Assembly: GCA_964007475.1 (NCBI GenBank)
Contig: OZ023275.1
Span: 6,324,001-6,388,000, forward strand
Length of the DNA: 64,000 bases
From: Hybos culiciformis
Taxonomy: Eukaryota; Arthropoda; Insecta; Diptera; Hybotidae
Reading direction: 5' to 3'
Below the pieces are notes generated by a model, which did not search any database, was not told the DNA's origin, and saw only the letters and a list, made by a program, of their open reading frames with translations. A program made the translations under genes and the position numbers. Within the stretch, counting starts at the first letter, position 1. Each line of letters starts with the position of its first letter. This document shows positions 51,898-63,572 of the stretch, one piece after another.

Positions 51898-52629
51898 TAG
51901 GCTGACCATAATTTTGGATGCGAAAAACGGGACAATAATCGTGGAAATCTAATTCCAATAATAGTGAAATTTTACAAAAAATAATAAGATTTGTTTTAAA
52001 AATTAAATAATTATAAATACTTATATAAAAATTAATTTATTTAAAAATTTTGTAATAAAAAATTAAATTAGTACAATTTTATAAATATTTTTAGCTTGAA
52101 GAAATTTTTTTAGCAAATCTGGTTGTTTGATAAAATTATAAAATTCAGTACAACTCATTTGACTATTTAATTTTGTCATTTACTTGACGTTTATTTGTCC
52201 CGTTTTCCGTTCTCTGGTACAAACGCCGCAGTCGATCAAATGTGGGATCCACAAAAATCGCAATTAAAAATTAAACTTTGCAATGTTAATGACAAAATTA
52301 ATTAGTCAAATAAGTTGTACTGAATTTTATAATTTTATCAAACAACCAGATTTGCTTAAAAAAATTTCTTCAAGCTAAAAATATTCATAAAATTGTACTA
52401 ATTTAATTTTTTATTACAAATTTTTTAAATAATTTAATTTTTATATTAGTCTTTATAATTATTTAATTTTTAAAAACTAATTTTATTATTTTTTGTAAAA
52501 TTTCACTATTAGAATTAGATTTCAACGATTATTGTCCCGTTTTTCGCATCCAAAATTATGGTCAGACACCGGGACAATTTCAACCAAAAAGGGACTGTCC
52601 CGTTTAAAACGGGACGTATGGTCAGCCTA
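51898..52629. mobile_element. hAT-type foldback element with 8-bp target duplication
   Basis: The ends are TAGGCTGACCATA and its complement TATGGTCAGCCTA. GCTTAGCA is duplicated perfectly at 51890-51897 and 52630-52637, the 8-base target size of hAT elements. Long arms run inward for about 300 bases (AATTTTGGATGCGAAAAACG, GGGACAATAATCG, and CAAATCTGGTTGTTTGAT) to a loop near 52,190-52,280. The right arm has about 60 extra bases next to its end, including the near-palindrome GTCCCGTTTAAAACGGGAC at 52597-52615, missing from the left arm. No transposase is present. Confidence 0.85.
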
Positions 52630-52637
52630 GCTTAGCA

Positions 52638-55600
52638 TAAAATTTTACTGGACACTTTATTAGACATGGCAGTGATTATTTGTGTACAATATTTTGAGCT
52701 GTGTCTACAATATATCTAAACTTTAGGTAAATAGTATTGAAGAGTTTAAAATTTAAATACTTCACTTCTATCCACTTTTTCGTATAACCAAAATTGGTTG
52801 TAAATTTTACGATCTCTGATATAAAGATTATCAAATTTATTATGTTGTTATATTTATGTACATCATAGATAACATATAATATAAACAAATAAATTTTGTT
52901 TTCTCAATAATATTATTATTAATAATATTAAATGTTGATAGAAGAATAACAAATTTATTGTCTTCACAGCAAAAATTATTATTTCCAATATTATTTAAAT
53001 ATTCAAAAAGGGGGGTTATAATTTAAACATATTCTATGTACACACAAATTTCATTAAATTACTATTATTATTATATATTTTGTAAAAAAAGGATATACAA
53101 TTTTATGTACAACATACATATGTACATGTATTTAAATTGGGTATTTTATTTATATGCATAAAAAAACCAAAAAATTTTTTTTACGCAATAAATGTTTTGT
53201 AATGTAATCATGTATAGAACAATAAGGAATCCCCAAAAATTAATGTTCTGAAAATATATGTATATTATACATTTAGTTTAGTTGAAAAAATAAAAATGTG
53301 TTCTTAATTGAATCTGCAAAAATTTTGTGCAGAATAACTACATATAAGTGAGTATGGCGAGAAAATTTAGCTTTTGCGCAAAAATTGTTTACATTTCGAT
53401 TTTTAAGACATAGTAAATTTCAAATAAGTCAAAGATAACATAAAAAACTCTTTTTGAGTATAATAAAAAATAAAAGGGAGGGATTTCTTTCAAAATTAAA
53501 TCCATGAAAAAAGTGTTTACCAAATTTATTACTGATAATAAAAAGATTAATCAGAATTACCTTTAACCCTACAATGGTCGGGATATTAAGTGAAATTTTT
53601 CAACTAATATGTTATAGTTGTGTAGAAAGATATACAAATAAAAGAAAAAGAAGGATAGCATCTTCTGTCTTTTTCAATTTTAACTAACAATCTTTTACTG
53701 AAACTAGATAATTATAAATTATTTTTTTGTTTTAAATTATATTTAAAACTTTGAGCAATAAGAGTAGCCCAGCGAAAAACAAAAGTTCTTGCAAAACATA
53801 GAAAGAACAAAAATTTGGAAAATATTTGAAAAAAGAAAAAGATTATGTATGGTATCTTTTTATATTGTTTTACACCCCAAATGCAATGATTTTATTTGTT
53901 TCTTAATTTATTCGAGGTTAATTATATACAATCATTTAGAATTCCTTCCTTTTTAAAGTATCTAAACACTGAAAAAAACCATTGAAAAAATAACTATTAA
54001 ATATTGAAGTTATTTTCTACCAGTATGTTCTCAAAATTTATTATTAAACTCGTCCACTGGTTACACGAAAATTATAGTTAAAAATTATAGAGTAAAATAA
54101 ATTACAGAAAATATTTTTTATTAATGTTGTCGAATATTAATAAACAATCATATGAACAAATATATTAAAAATTAAAAATACGAGCTATTTTTCCTACTTA
54201 AGCCATCCACTAGTTTGATTTGACCTTTAAAAAAAGATAAACCGAATAGCTCCGTAAATTTTTGGTTTTTTCAGTGTATCGTATTTTGATTTTCACGGTA
54301 CTCTTCTTAATTTGAAGGGATTCATTCATATTGCTAGAAATTTAAATGTAAAAAATATACTAAATTCAGTGAACATTTTTTAAAAATAACTTAAAAAATG
54401 GGTTTACATAATTACATAATTCATATTGTCACAAATTCATAACTCTTGATTAATTTTTTTTTTTGGATTTCGTATAAAAAGCAATGACGTCTATTATTTA
54501 ACAAACTAATCTTAAAAAGTAATTTAAGATTTACGCAAGAACTCAAACACTAATTTGTGTAAATAAAACATTTTAAGATTTTAAACTTTTTTAAATACAA
54601 AGTTCATTAAATTTACTTAATATGTCCAAAATAACATAGGTACATAAAAATAAAACTTGTTTTGAACTTGAAATATAAAATTTTATTTTTTTATAAAGTT
54701 CACGTAAAATTAATTTAAGCACTGACAACCCAAAAAACTGACGCAAAGTATTAAAAAATTTAATATGAAGTAAGTAAGAAAGTTATATCTTATACTCTTT
54801 GCACATTTATTAGGAGAAAAATTTGGCACTTTGTTCAAATTTAAAAAATGTAGATGCCAATTTAAATATCTAACCCAATGCAATGCAACTCAGACTCAAA
54901 TCAACCAATATAATGATTTCAGTCAGTTTCTTAATTCTCATTTAAAGGAGGTTATTCAGCTTCGATTGAGCCCATTCAAAATAAGTTGTAGGTGTATTTA
55001 AAATAAAAAAAAAGGTAAACCACGATCAGACTTCTTAAAATATGTAAATTGAAATTTATTTTAAAGTCAATAAAAAAGTGATGACAAATTCAAGATTAGT
55101 CATCGGAACAAAAAAAAACGTCTGCTTTGGTTAAAATTATAACTTTATTGGGTTATCAGTTATTTTTATATAATTGAATAAAATACCTACAATATTATTT
55201 TGACTATTTGATTTTGATATTTGGAATAAATTATTATAGTAATATTGAATATTAAAGTAAATTTTTTATCAATTAATTTTTTTATGAATTTATTTAACCT
55301 TATCACTTAACAAAAAACAATAACAACCGTGAGATCACGGAACCACGAGTGGAAAAACAAACTTCTTGTTTTTAGTTAATATCTATTTCTATGGAATGAA
55401 AAACATAAATTAAGGCCAAAAAAATATATTTCTAAGAACTTTTTTAATATTTTTGTTCATCAATCAAATGCTTGATTGATGTGTCTTTTGATATCGGAGC
55501 AGTAAAGTATAACGAATATTATACTATTTTGAGATAATGTCTCAACTATGTGGTTAATTCCTGCACCATGTTGTTGGTAAATTTTTATTTCCTATATATA

Positions 55601-56400
55601 TAATGTTTTTCAAATTATGTGTGAACACTGAAAAAAAAAAATTACTTTAATATTATTGGTTTTTAGCTCGTCAATAATGAAAAAACGAACTTAATGTTTT
55701 CATTAAATATCCTTATTAATATGCCTAACCGAAATTAATTCAAATATGTGTGCCATTTCGTTCACTTTCACTTCTACGATTTCGGGTTTGGAATTTAGAA
55801 TGTTCTCAACTAGACAAGGGTTTTAATTATTTTCATATAAAATATATAAATATCTTTTTTTTTTTAATTTTAGAGGATTACGATAGAAATTGATGTGTTG
55901 GGTAGATAGGTATGGATTAGACCCATATTGTTTACAAGAATTCGAATTGGAGTCGGAATTTTGGTATCAATTTTTATATTTGTGTATAGTTTACGACTGA
56001 ATGGTATTGGTACGCGGTATTGAAGGACTCTGGTTGTGACCAAGATATCTTAAAAGTAAAGTGTATTGAATCAAAATATTGGAAACCGGCACCATACTTC
56101 ATTTATTAGGTATTCTGTTCAATTTTTTTTTTGCCCTCAATATTTAAGATAAAGTTGACCACAAAAAATAAAAATATTAAAATTAATAACAATTTCATAA
56201 AAAAACCTGTTAATCGTACCCACGCAAAAATATAACTACGATATACATATATGGCTTTTTATTATTATAAGAATTAAAATACTACATATTGTCTATATTC
56301 CAAGTTTCATAGAATAATATAAAATTATAGTAATATGCAAATTGAAATTCTTGAGCGATTGCCGGTTAGTAAAAAAGAGATTTCTATCTAATCTACCATT
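52638..56400. other. AT-rich DNA with one less AT-rich patch near 55.9 kb
   Basis: Mostly featureless. A perfect 10-bp hairpin, CATCAATCAA-ATGC-TTGATTGATG, lies at 55458-55481, and CCGTGAGATCACGG at about 55,329. Around 55,874-56,105 the DNA is less AT-rich. It follows a very good acceptor (TTTTTTTTTTTAATTTTAG) and holds two short overlapping frames, one of 35 codons (plus, 55893-56000) and one of 42 codons (minus, 55974-56102). I cannot decide whether either is real. Confidence 0.35.
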
Positions 56401-56405
56401 ACACA

Positions 56406-56868
56406 TGATGAATGTGACTCATGAATTTTCGTCTCTGTGAGTTTCTTGATGGATGGATGGATGAATTTTAGTTATGAATGATTGCTTGTTGAGTGGACTG
56501 TATAAATTTTGATGAATGAAATAATTCTTCTAATTAAAATTATTATTTTTTATTTAATTTCCTTTATTCCAACCTAACTCTCTGACACATTACATTTTAA
56601 TGACTTAAAACTAATAATTTCTAAATTTTTACATTACGAATTAACGATTACGGTAATTCCTTATATATTACGATCGTATGACGATCCAATTACGAAAACA
56701 AATTTTTTTCTTATTTTAATAGTATTAGTGTAAATTCTTAAGGAATTTATTTGGCGGAATTCCTGAAAATGAAATGGTTTACACAACAAAGTGGAACGTA
56801 TATAACATTGAATGTTATGATGAGTTAAACACCAATTTAGTGTTTTTTAAATATTAAAAGCATAAACA
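56406..56868 (-). repeat. 3' LTR of the BEL/Pao element
   Basis: 463 bases, identical by eye to the other LTR. In the sense (minus) direction it carries a TATA-like TATATAAGG (complement at about 56659-56667) and, downstream, AATAAA signals (complements at 56563-56568 and 56549-56554), a normal promoter-then-poly(A) order. An ATGG microsatellite lies near its sense 3' end. The bases next to its sense 5' end (56869-56880, ACGGGGCCGGCA on the minus strand) are the only G-rich candidate for a polypurine tract, and a weak one. Confidence 0.95.
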
Positions 56869-57366
56869 TGCCGGCCCCGTTGAAAGGGTACCTTTCGAAA
56901 TATTTATCATATAATCATTTTAACTAGGTTTATGTGTAGTTATTACTTTACTTAATTAAGATTTCTAACGTAACAAATTACTATTATTATTGTTTTTTAT
57001 TTTAAGTTGAAAGTTTTGTGAAATATTTATTAGATTATATAACATTTAGTATGATTTATTATAGTTATTAAAATTTTCAAATGTACTCAACTAATAGTTC
57101 TTAAAATACATAAATACAACATAAATGATACCTTTTCCAAATAATATTATTTTATACGACCTTACAAATTTCAAATTTTACCAAACAATATACATAGTTT
57201 CAAGATGAATTAACATGACTTTAAAAATTTTAAATTTTACCAAACAGTATACATAATTTCAATATGAATTTATTGAATTTAAAATTCAAAATTTTACCAA
57301 ATAATATAAATTTAAGATCCAAATCTTGTTATTAACTTAAGGTTTCAACAAATCAATCCTTCACGG

Positions 57367-60300
57367 TTAATTAATTGGAAGTTTACAAATTTTAGAGATT
57401 GGTCGACGAAACTTTCCACTTTGTGTTTTTATGTCGAAAACTCTACATTTTTCATCATTACCCATAATAGTGTTAGTAATTATACCCATTAGCCAATTTG
57501 TCGGTTGAGAAGAATCATTTGATATTAAAACGATATCATTTACCTTAATGTTAGGGTTGGAGGTTTTCCATTTTGTACGCTGTTGTAAAGTATGGATATA
57601 TTCGATTGAAAATCTTTTCCAAAATGATTGAATCAATTGTTCTAGTTTTTTCCAATTATTTAAACGGTTTGATGGAATGTCATCATAAGATTTTTCGGGT
57701 GGTGCTACAATTGATCCCCCAGTTAGAAAATGGCCTGGAGTCAGGGGTTCTGGATCAGATGGATCTGTGGACATATTTGAAATCGGACGAGAGTTCATTA
57801 TTCCTTCTATTTGAATAATGAGCGTATTTAGTTCCTCATAATAAAGGATCATGTTTTTTGTTACCCGTTTTAAATGGTACTTAAGTGATTTTACAGACGA
57901 TTCCCATAATCCTCCAAAATTAGGAGCATTTGGTGGTATAAATCTCCAAGAAATTTGATTCAGAGCGCAATAATTTACTATGCTTTGTTCAATACCCTTT
58001 TCTGAGAGAAATAATTTTTGTTTTTTAAGCTCACTATTGCAGCCTACAAAATTAGTCGCGTTGTCAGACCAGATAGTGTTACACTTTCCTCGTCGATACA
58101 AAAATCTTTTAAGACAAGCCAGAAAAGCTTCTGCTGACAGGTCCGAAACTATTTCTAAATGAACCGCCTTTGTTACGAAACAGACGAAGGAAGCGACGTA
58201 AACCTTGAAAGTTGGGCCGTTTCGGTGGTGTTTATTTTTTAACAGAAAAGGACCACAAAGATCGACGCCTGTTGTATTAAATGGCTTACTTGGTTTGGTT
58301 CTTTCCTTGGGCAAATTTCCCATCATTTGCTGTGACAGTTTTGGTTTTATTTTACAGCAAGTAACGCAGTTCCTTACAAGTTGCTTAGCTAGGACTTTTG
58401 CCTTGATAGGCCAGAATTTTTGTCGTATCAGGGACATCAACAGCTGAGGACCAGCGTGGAAACCTTTCAAATGTTCCGAATGAAAAATTAAGTCTGTTAA
58501 TGGGTGTTTGTACGGAAGTAATAGTTGATGTTTTACATCATAATCGTAGTCGGAATTACACAATCTACCACCAACTCTTAACATATTTTCTTTATCTATG
58601 AATGGATTAAGACCTTTTATTTTGCTATTAGACTGAATTTCTTTGCATGAGGTCAATTGTCTTATTTCTTGGCTAAATTCGGATATTTGAACAACCTTTA
58701 TCAACGTTAATAGTGCGGCGTCTAGCTCAGTCACAGTTAACCCGTCTATTTTTCTGTCAAGTTTGTTTCTAACATTTTTGTAAAATCGAATGCATAATGC
58801 TGTAACTCGAATAAGTTTGTCTAGGGAGCTAAATTTCGTGAATAATTCAAAATCACTTGATTTAGTGACAAAAGATAAATTTTCAACTGGTTTTAATTCT
58901 AACAATTCTTGGTCATAAGTGGACAATTGATTCTTGTGATAATAATTTTCTATAGGTTCTTTAGAATTCAACCAACTGGGTCCATTCCACCAAACGGAAA
59001 GATTCTTCAGATTTATCGGAAATATCCCTCTGGATATGACGTCTGCGGCATTATCAGCAGTACGCACATGTTTCCACTCATAATTATTCGTAAGTTCTTG
59101 TATTTCGTTGACTCGATTTGCAACGAAGGTTTTTAATTTGTGTGGTGCTATCAGTAGCCACTGAAGAGTAATAGTTGAATCAGACCATAATATTATTTTA
59201 TCGTAATTTAAGTTCAAGGATTTTACTACTGTGGTTGTAAGTCGAGAAAGAAGTAATGCGGCGCATAACTCTAGTCGTGGAAGAGACACAATTTTAAGTG
59301 GCGCGACTCTAGTCTTACTGCAAACTAGGCTTACTTTAATGGCATTATTTTTATCGATACATTTTAAAAATATACAGGCCCCATAAGCTTGTTCAGACGA
59401 ATCTGCAAACCCATGTAATTCAATACGAATTGTATTACGTGGCATAATGCAACGGTCTATGTGTATTTCTTTTACGCTAGGTAACTGATTACTAAATTCA
59501 CTCCATTTGACGGCAATTTCAGAAGGAACAGCTTCGTCCCAATCACACTGACTTTTCCAAATTGACTGAATAAGAATTTTTGCGGTAATTGTAATTGGTG
59601 ACAACAATCCTAAAGGGTCATATATCTTAGCAATAGCCGATAAAATAGACCGCTTGGTAGGTGAGTGTTGGATTTTAATTGGTTGTATATCGAAGTAAAA
59701 AAGATCTTGTGTGGGTTTCCATAAAAGACCTAGGGTTTTTATGGACTCATGGGAACTAAACTCATCCTTTTGTAAACTTTCTCTATCTTTTAATGGTATA
59801 TTGGTTAACAAATCTTCCTCGTTTGAGCACCATTTATGCAAATGAAAGCCACCGGAAGCCAAAAGTTGGATCAGTTGGGTTTGAATGCTTATAGCTTCAC
59901 TAACGGAAGCTGCCCCAGTTAGGATGTCGTCAACATAAAAATCCTGTCGAGCTACTTTGGAAACATTGGGAAATTTGTCCTGTTCATCTATGGTCAATTG
60001 TTTTAAGACTCTCGTTGCTAAATACGGTGCCGATGCCGTGCCATACGTTACAGTTTGTAGTTCGTATGTTTCAATTGAATCGCTTGGATTAAAACGCCAC
60101 ACAATGCGCTGAAATTTGTGTTGATCTTGATCAACATTAATTTGACGATACATTTTTGAAATGTCCGCGGTCATTACCACAGGGTGTTTACGAAATCGCA
60201 AAATTATATTCAAAAGGTTTTGTTGAACTGTTGGCCCTATTAGCATAACGTCATTTAATGATAAATTCGAAGATGATTTTGCAGATGCGTCGAACACAAC

Positions 60301-62583
60301 TCGCAATTTTGTCGTGGAACTTGTTGGTTTTAATACGCCGTGATGTGGCATATAAAAATTGGGATCATTATTTTCAATGGGTTCGATAATCTTTTTCATG
60401 TGATTTAAAGAAATATATTCGTTTATAAATTGAACATATTGGTCTTTCAAGATTTGGTCAGATTGTAAACGTTTTTCCAAACTCAGAAATCTATTTATGG
60501 CTTGAGTCTTAGAATTCCCTAAATCTTTGATTTGATCGGTTAATGGCATAGATACAATGTATCTTCCGGTTGTATCTCTTCGGTGGGATTTTGAAAAATA
60601 CTCTTCACAATAATTTTCGGATTTGGTTAAAAACTGTTGGTCTGAAAATGATTCCATTTCCCAAAATTTGAGAAGAGCAGTATTTAATTCTGAATTTTCA
60701 TCATTGGGATCGGATAGATTAACAAAACTGGTATAATTATTTGACTGATAAGGTCCAACTATTAGATATCCAAAAACAGATTCTTGTAACATGGGTGAAT
60801 TTGGTTTAAACTTAATTTGTTTAGATTTAATAATTTCAAAAAATATTTCATTGCCTATTAATAGATCAATTTTTCGTGAGACATTGAAATGAGGGTCAGC
60901 TAATTTGACTGTCGTTGGTATGGACCACCTTGAAATATCTAGATCAGTGTCTGGTACTGCGTTAACAATGGTAGGTACTACTGAGAAAGTTATGTTTTTC
61001 TTAAACCGATTACAAAAGGATTTTATATTGGCATTAACAGCATCAGACAACACTGTTTTTTGATCATTAAGGCTAGTTATAGTAGACCTTTTTCCTGTTC
61101 TACTGTTGAAGCTAAAAGTTTGGGCAAAATCTTTTGAAATAAAATTAGCATCGCTGGCGGAATCTAATAAGGCTCTACATTGGTGCCATATTCCAAGCTT
61201 GTCCTGTATTAGGACCATAGCTGTCGGAAACAAACTTTTAATTTGGGTAATTTGAGATACTAAAGACGTTCCATTGGCGTTATCTTGATTATTAGTTTCA
61301 GAAGTACTTGCTTTTGGTATTTCTTCACGATGGAGAAGAGAATTGTGCTTTTTAGGACAATATTTACATGATCCCTTTGGGCAATCTCTACTACTGTGTT
61401 TGGAACTAAAGCAGTTAAAACACAGATTACGTTCTTTGATTTTTTTAAATCTTTCTTCAATTGGTAATTTTTTAAATTCTGAGCACAGATAAAACGGATG
61501 AAATGGCATACTACAAAACACACAAGTTGAACTTTTTGGATTGGTACTTGGATTGGTATGTGTATTGGTACTTGGATTGGTATTTAGTTTGGTTGACTCT
61601 GAACTATTTGAAACAAGAGCCGTGGATTGGTTGAATTTTGTATTGGAAGTTCTATTGCCTGTAGCATTGTTGCTTTTGACATTTGGTTTTCTGGAAGACT
61701 CAACAGCCTCCAGAACTCTGCATTTCTTTGATAGGAAGGCTTGAAGTTGCACCCATGTGGGCAATTCATTTGGCATAAGTTCGGTTTCCCAATCTTTCTT
61801 TAAATTGGAATCGATCTTTTTTGTAATGGAATTGATAACAAACATTTCACTTAAGGGATCAAGCTTTTGCTTAAGTGATTCTAAAGACGAAATGTGGGAA
61901 TTACATTGGTTCAACAATTTTCTTAGTTCAAAACTGTTATCTTTGGTAATGGTAGGTAAATTTAAAATACCATCGACATGTATTTCAATTAATTGGCGTT
62001 TATTGTCATAACGTTCCATCAAATCTTTCCAAGCTTTATTGTAGCCTGCGTCAGACAAGGAAATATGACCAATTGTTTGCTTGGCCTCACCCTTTAGTTT
62101 GTCAAGAAGGTATGTGAACTTTATCACATCATTAATTTTTTGGTTCATATGGATTACCGCTGTAAACGTTTCTTTAAACGTTAACCATTCGGTAGGCTTT
62201 CCATCAAAAACTGGAATGTTTACATCTGGTAATTTTATTAATTGGGTTTTCTGATTACCGATATCAGAATTTGTGGTATCGATTTCACTTTTGGAATCAG
62301 GTGATAAGGCATATAGGTTACTTAACGTTTCTAGATAAATCGATTCAATCGTCTGAACAAGATTCTCAATGTCTTTAGACTCTGCGGTAGTCAATTTGTC
62401 TAAGATCTTAACATATTCTTCGTATAATTTGTAGGTAGACTGAATTCGCAATTTTATTTCGGATTGGGTAGGTGGACTATCAGTACTACTATTTCCGACA
62501 AAAGTTTCAATTACTTTAATCCTTGTGATTAAAGTTTTTAATTTAGTTGCTATGACAACATCTGGATCAACTTTTGGAGGCAT
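57367..62583 (-). CDS. BEL/Pao gag-pol polyprotein, intact
   Basis: One frame of 1,738 residues from ATG at 62583 to the stop at 57367, the full length for the family. Gag occupies residues 1 to about 420: the N-terminal capsid-like region (IPVFDGKPTEWLTFKETF, DUF1759 type) and three zinc knuckles (C354-C357-H362-C367; C388-C391-H396-C401; C406-C409-H413-H418). The aspartic protease has its D at 474 (LLDSASDANF). Reverse transcriptase spans about 740-960, with D807 (MTADISKMYRQI) and YVDD at 883-886. RNase H spans about 1055-1190 (D1061, E1105, D1135, D1181). Integrase has a zinc-binding HHCC region near 1368-1410 and the catalytic triad D1441, D1507, E1561, followed by a DUF5641-like C-terminal domain. 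All catalytic residues are present. No stop, frameshift or env is visible. Its protein and RNA copies would form cytoplasmic particles before integration. Confidence 0.96.
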   Translation of the reverse strand: MPPKVDPDVVIATKLKTLITRIKVIETFVGNSSTDSPPTQSEIKLRIQSTYKLYEEYVKILDKLTTAESKDIENLVQTIESIYLETLSNLYALSPDSKSEIDTTNSDIGNQKTQLIKLPDVNIPVFDGKPTEWLTFKETFTAVIHMNQKINDVIKFTYLLDKLKGEAKQTIGHISLSDAGYNKAWKDLMERYDNKRQLIEIHVDGILNLPTITKDNSFELRKLLNQCNSHISSLESLKQKLDPLSEMFVINSITKKIDSNLKKDWETELMPNELPTWVQLQAFLSKKCRVLEAVESSRKPNVKSNNATGNRTSNTKFNQSTALVSNSSESTKLNTNPSTNTHTNPSTNPKSSTCVFCSMPFHPFYLCSEFKKLPIEERFKKIKERNLCFNCFSSKHSSRDCPKGSCKYCPKKHNSLLHREEIPKASTSETNNQDNANGTSLVSQITQIKSLFPTAMVLIQDKLGIWHQCRALLDSASDANFISKDFAQTFSFNSRTGKRSTITSLNDQKTVLSDAVNANIKSFCNRFKKNITFSVVPTIVNAVPDTDLDISRWSIPTTVKLADPHFNVSRKIDLLIGNEIFFEIIKSKQIKFKPNSPMLQESVFGYLIVGPYQSNNYTSFVNLSDPNDENSELNTALLKFWEMESFSDQQFLTKSENYCEEYFSKSHRRDTTGRYIVSMPLTDQIKDLGNSKTQAINRFLSLEKRLQSDQILKDQYVQFINEYISLNHMKKIIEPIENNDPNFYMPHHGVLKPTSSTTKLRVVFDASAKSSSNLSLNDVMLIGPTVQQNLLNIILRFRKHPVVMTADISKMYRQINVDQDQHKFQRIVWRFNPSDSIETYELQTVTYGTASAPYLATRVLKQLTIDEQDKFPNVSKVARQDFYVDDILTGAASVSEAISIQTQLIQLLASGGFHLHKWCSNEEDLLTNIPLKDRESLQKDEFSSHESIKTLGLLWKPTQDLFYFDIQPIKIQHSPTKRSILSAIAKIYDPLGLLSPITITAKILIQSIWKSQCDWDEAVPSEIAVKWSEFSNQLPSVKEIHIDRCIMPRNTIRIELHGFADSSEQAYGACIFLKCIDKNNAIKVSLVCSKTRVAPLKIVSLPRLELCAALLLSRLTTTVVKSLNLNYDKIILWSDSTITLQWLLIAPHKLKTFVANRVNEIQELTNNYEWKHVRTADNAADVISRGIFPINLKNLSVWWNGPSWLNSKEPIENYYHKNQLSTYDQELLELKPVENLSFVTKSSDFELFTKFSSLDKLIRVTALCIRFYKNVRNKLDRKIDGLTVTELDAALLTLIKVVQISEFSQEIRQLTSCKEIQSNSKIKGLNPFIDKENMLRVGGRLCNSDYDYDVKHQLLLPYKHPLTDLIFHSEHLKGFHAGPQLLMSLIRQKFWPIKAKVLAKQLVRNCVTCCKIKPKLSQQMMGNLPKERTKPSKPFNTTGVDLCGPFLLKNKHHRNGPTFKVYVASFVCFVTKAVHLEIVSDLSAEAFLACLKRFLYRRGKCNTIWSDNATNFVGCNSELKKQKLFLSEKGIEQSIVNYCALNQISWRFIPPNAPNFGGLWESSVKSLKYHLKRVTKNMILYYEELNTLIIQIEGIMNSRPISNMSTDPSDPEPLTPGHFLTGGSIVAPPEKSYDDIPSNRLNNWKKLEQLIQSFWKRFSIEYIHTLQQRTKWKTSNPNIKVNDIVLISNDSSQPTNWLMGIITNTIMGNDEKCRVFDIKTQSGKFRRPISKICKLPIN

Positions 62584-63086
62584 TTTAAAATATGTTTAAA
62601 TCAACGAAAATAAAATGTAATTTGTTGAAAACTTAAATTGTGGAATGCTTTTGGAATTTGAAACTATATGTAATTTTTTCTTTTTTACATAGACTTTGCT
62701 TCAACTACTTTAAATGCTTTGCTTTTACTTTAATTTAATTTTGTTCTTGCTTATCCTATAAATTAAAATATTAAACAATAAATTATTAAACTACCTAATA
62801 CAAAATGATAATTTCCAAATGGCGATTTTTCTGATAAATACACTTCCAAAATGGCGTCTTTATAATTGGTTGACTACTGCACTTTATGTCTCGATGAGAA
62901 CCTTGATGGAATCTAACCTCTTTCAAATGTGGAGAGTTGTTCAACTGGTTGTTGTTAATTATTTTTAATGATAAATAATCGTTGCTTTTCAACGCTGATA
63001 ATCAATCACAATTAAATTTCCAACCACCTTGATGTGACGAAATTTTTTCTTTTTGACTTTAGGTTATCAATGTGGATTCTTTTTAT

Positions 63087-63102
63087 CCGGTTGAAGTGAC
63101 CA
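63087..63102 (-). other. Putative primer-binding site
   Basis: Two bases inside the 5' LTR edge the minus strand reads TGGTCACTTCAACCGG, starting with the TGG that pairs with a tRNA CCA end. I could not assign the priming tRNA from memory. Confidence 0.55.
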
Positions 63103-63104
63103 AA

Positions 63105-63567
63105 TGATGAATGTGACTCATGAATTTTCGTCTCTGTGAGTTTCTTGATGGATGGATGGATGAATTTTAGTTATGAATGATTGCTTGTTGAGTGGACTGT
63201 ATAAATTTTGATGAATGAAATAATTCTTCTAATTAAAATTATTATTTTTTATTTAATTTCCTTTATTCCAACCTAACTCTCTGACACATTACATTTTAAT
63301 GACTTAAAACTAATAATTTCTAAATTTTTACATTACGAATTAACGATTACGGTAATTCCTTATATATTACGATCGTATGACGATCCAATTACGAAAACAA
63401 ATTTTTTTCTTATTTTAATAGTATTAGTGTAAATTCTTAAGGAATTTATTTGGCGGAATTCCTGAAAATGAAATGGTTTACACAACAAAGTGGAACGTAT
63501 ATAACATTGAATGTTATGATGAGTTAAACACCAATTTAGTGTTTTTTAAATATTAAAAGCATAAACA
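63105..63567 (-). repeat. 5' LTR of the BEL/Pao element
   Basis: 463 bases, same length and by eye the same sequence as the 3' LTR. In the sense direction this copy would drive transcription of the element. Its right edge abuts the ACACA target duplication. Confidence 0.95.
63360..63366 (-). promoter_or_regulatory. TATA-like box in the 5' LTR
   Basis: The minus strand reads TATATAA followed by GG, about 200 bases into the LTR and about 90 bases upstream of an AATAAA, a layout consistent with the U3/R boundary. Confidence 0.5.
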
Positions 63568-63572
63568 ACACA

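Larger units (their letters stand above)
56406..63567 (-). mobile_element. Complete BEL/Pao LTR retrotransposon
   Basis: A 7,162-base element on the minus strand with two 463-base LTRs (56406-56868 and 63105-63567) that look identical base for base. Both run TG...CA. ACACA is duplicated at 56401-56405 and 63568-63572. Reading on the minus strand the order is 5' LTR, primer-binding site, leader, one gag-pol frame (62583-57367), a short 3' region and the 3' LTR. There is no env-like frame. Identical LTRs, intact target duplication and an unbroken frame indicate a very recent insertion, possibly from a still-active family. Confidence 0.95.

Noticed and set aside
58205..59136. Plus-strand frames within the BEL element
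   Set aside because: Antisense shadows of the gag-pol frame.
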